Positions 41,974 to 42,038 of a stretch of 42,038 nt of DNA are shown here, piece by piece (the stretch's first letter is position 1; every line of letters begins with the position of its first letter). Source of the stretch: Opitutaceae bacterium (GTDB lineage Bacteria > Verrucomicrobiota > Verrucomicrobiia > Opitutales > Opitutaceae); NCBI GenBank assembly GCA_005792355.1, contig SXSC01000104.1:1-42038 (forward strand). Reading direction: 5' to 3'. Both the position numbers and the translations under genes were made by a program. The notes under the pieces are model-generated. The model had not been told where the DNA came from. It was given only the letters and a program-made list of their open reading frames with translations, and ran no database searches.

Positions 41974-42038
41974 GCGGGGTGCCCCCACCCCGCTGGATTC
42001 GGTTTCGCAGCCCAGGCCTCGCGGGGTGGGGGCACCCC
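41974..42038. repeat. Long palindromic repeat downstream of the receptor (cut by the window edge)
   Basis: GCGGGGTG-CCCC-CACCCCGC (41974-41993) is a self-pairing hairpin, and its reverse complement reappears at 42021-42038. The pair forms a longer inverted repeat. It could serve as a terminator for the receptor gene or be a REP-type element. Confidence 0.7.

Noticed and set aside
38595-42035. A 1146-codon open frame on the minus strand opposite the last TonB receptor
   Set aside because: It is composed of Arg/Gly/Ala/His-rich text without domains and mirrors the GC-rich third codon positions of the receptor, which has a signal peptide, plug and barrel.

Overview
The window looks like a chromosomal segment of a high-GC Verrucomicrobiota bacterium, most probably of the Opitutaceae. 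Evidence: several outer-membrane TonB-dependent receptors with the motif Lx(P/E)FxV just after the signal peptide, a DUF1549/DUF1553 plus DUF1501 gene pair typical of Planctomycetes and Verrucomicrobia, many predicted Tat substrates, few Shine-Dalgarno sequences, and CadC/TolB-like TPR proteins. No rRNA, tRNA or CRISPR array was recognised.

Region 1 (1-11317, minus strand) reads as one Fec-type unit: an ECF sigma factor, a FecR anti-sigma factor, a TonB-dependent receptor with an STN signalling domain, then DUF1549/DUF1553, DUF1501, a GH42-like protein and a ceramidase-like protein that runs off the left edge. The last three carry twin-arginine signals. Region 2 (11375-20481) is a pectin-type polysaccharide locus: TonB receptor, CBM9-like protein and GH28, divergent from a LacI-family regulator, followed by a second large TonB receptor and a tiny internally deleted remnant of a DUF5060-type glycosidase.

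Region 3 (20619-25592) starts with an in-frame chimera, the N-terminus of an Nramp-like transporter joined to the C-terminus of a TonB receptor. Divergent from it is a plus-strand cluster: a secreted protein of unknown function, a non-canonical Lgt-like membrane protein, a radical SAM enzyme resembling the tetraether-lipid synthase (MJ0619/Tes) family, and two small related membrane proteins.

Region 4 (25500-37400) is an accessory island. An RHH antitoxin and PIN toxin pair is translationally coupled by short overlaps to a series of TIR-TM-TPR or TIR-TM-TPR-TolB-TPR proteins. One of these is split by a single in-frame TGA. All three carry long palindromic repeats inserted in frame in the linker between the TIR domain and the membrane helix. 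A 40-bp imperfect direct repeat lies at both sides of this cluster, one copy touching the 3' end of a tyrosine recombinase. Pseudogenes (TolB-like with a frameshift, MFS with two losses) mark the edge. This TIR/PIN operon is the best candidate in the window for an undescribed system: a membrane-anchored TIR effector with a TPR/TolB sensor half.

Region 5 (37400-42038) is rich in palindromes, including an 82-nt cloverleaf-like element. It holds a short secreted ORF, a DUF2007 gene, a GNAT remnant and a 1075-residue TonB receptor. A recurring theme is in-frame deletion scars and palindrome insertions. These could be genuine genome plasticity or assembly artefacts, and read mapping would separate the two.
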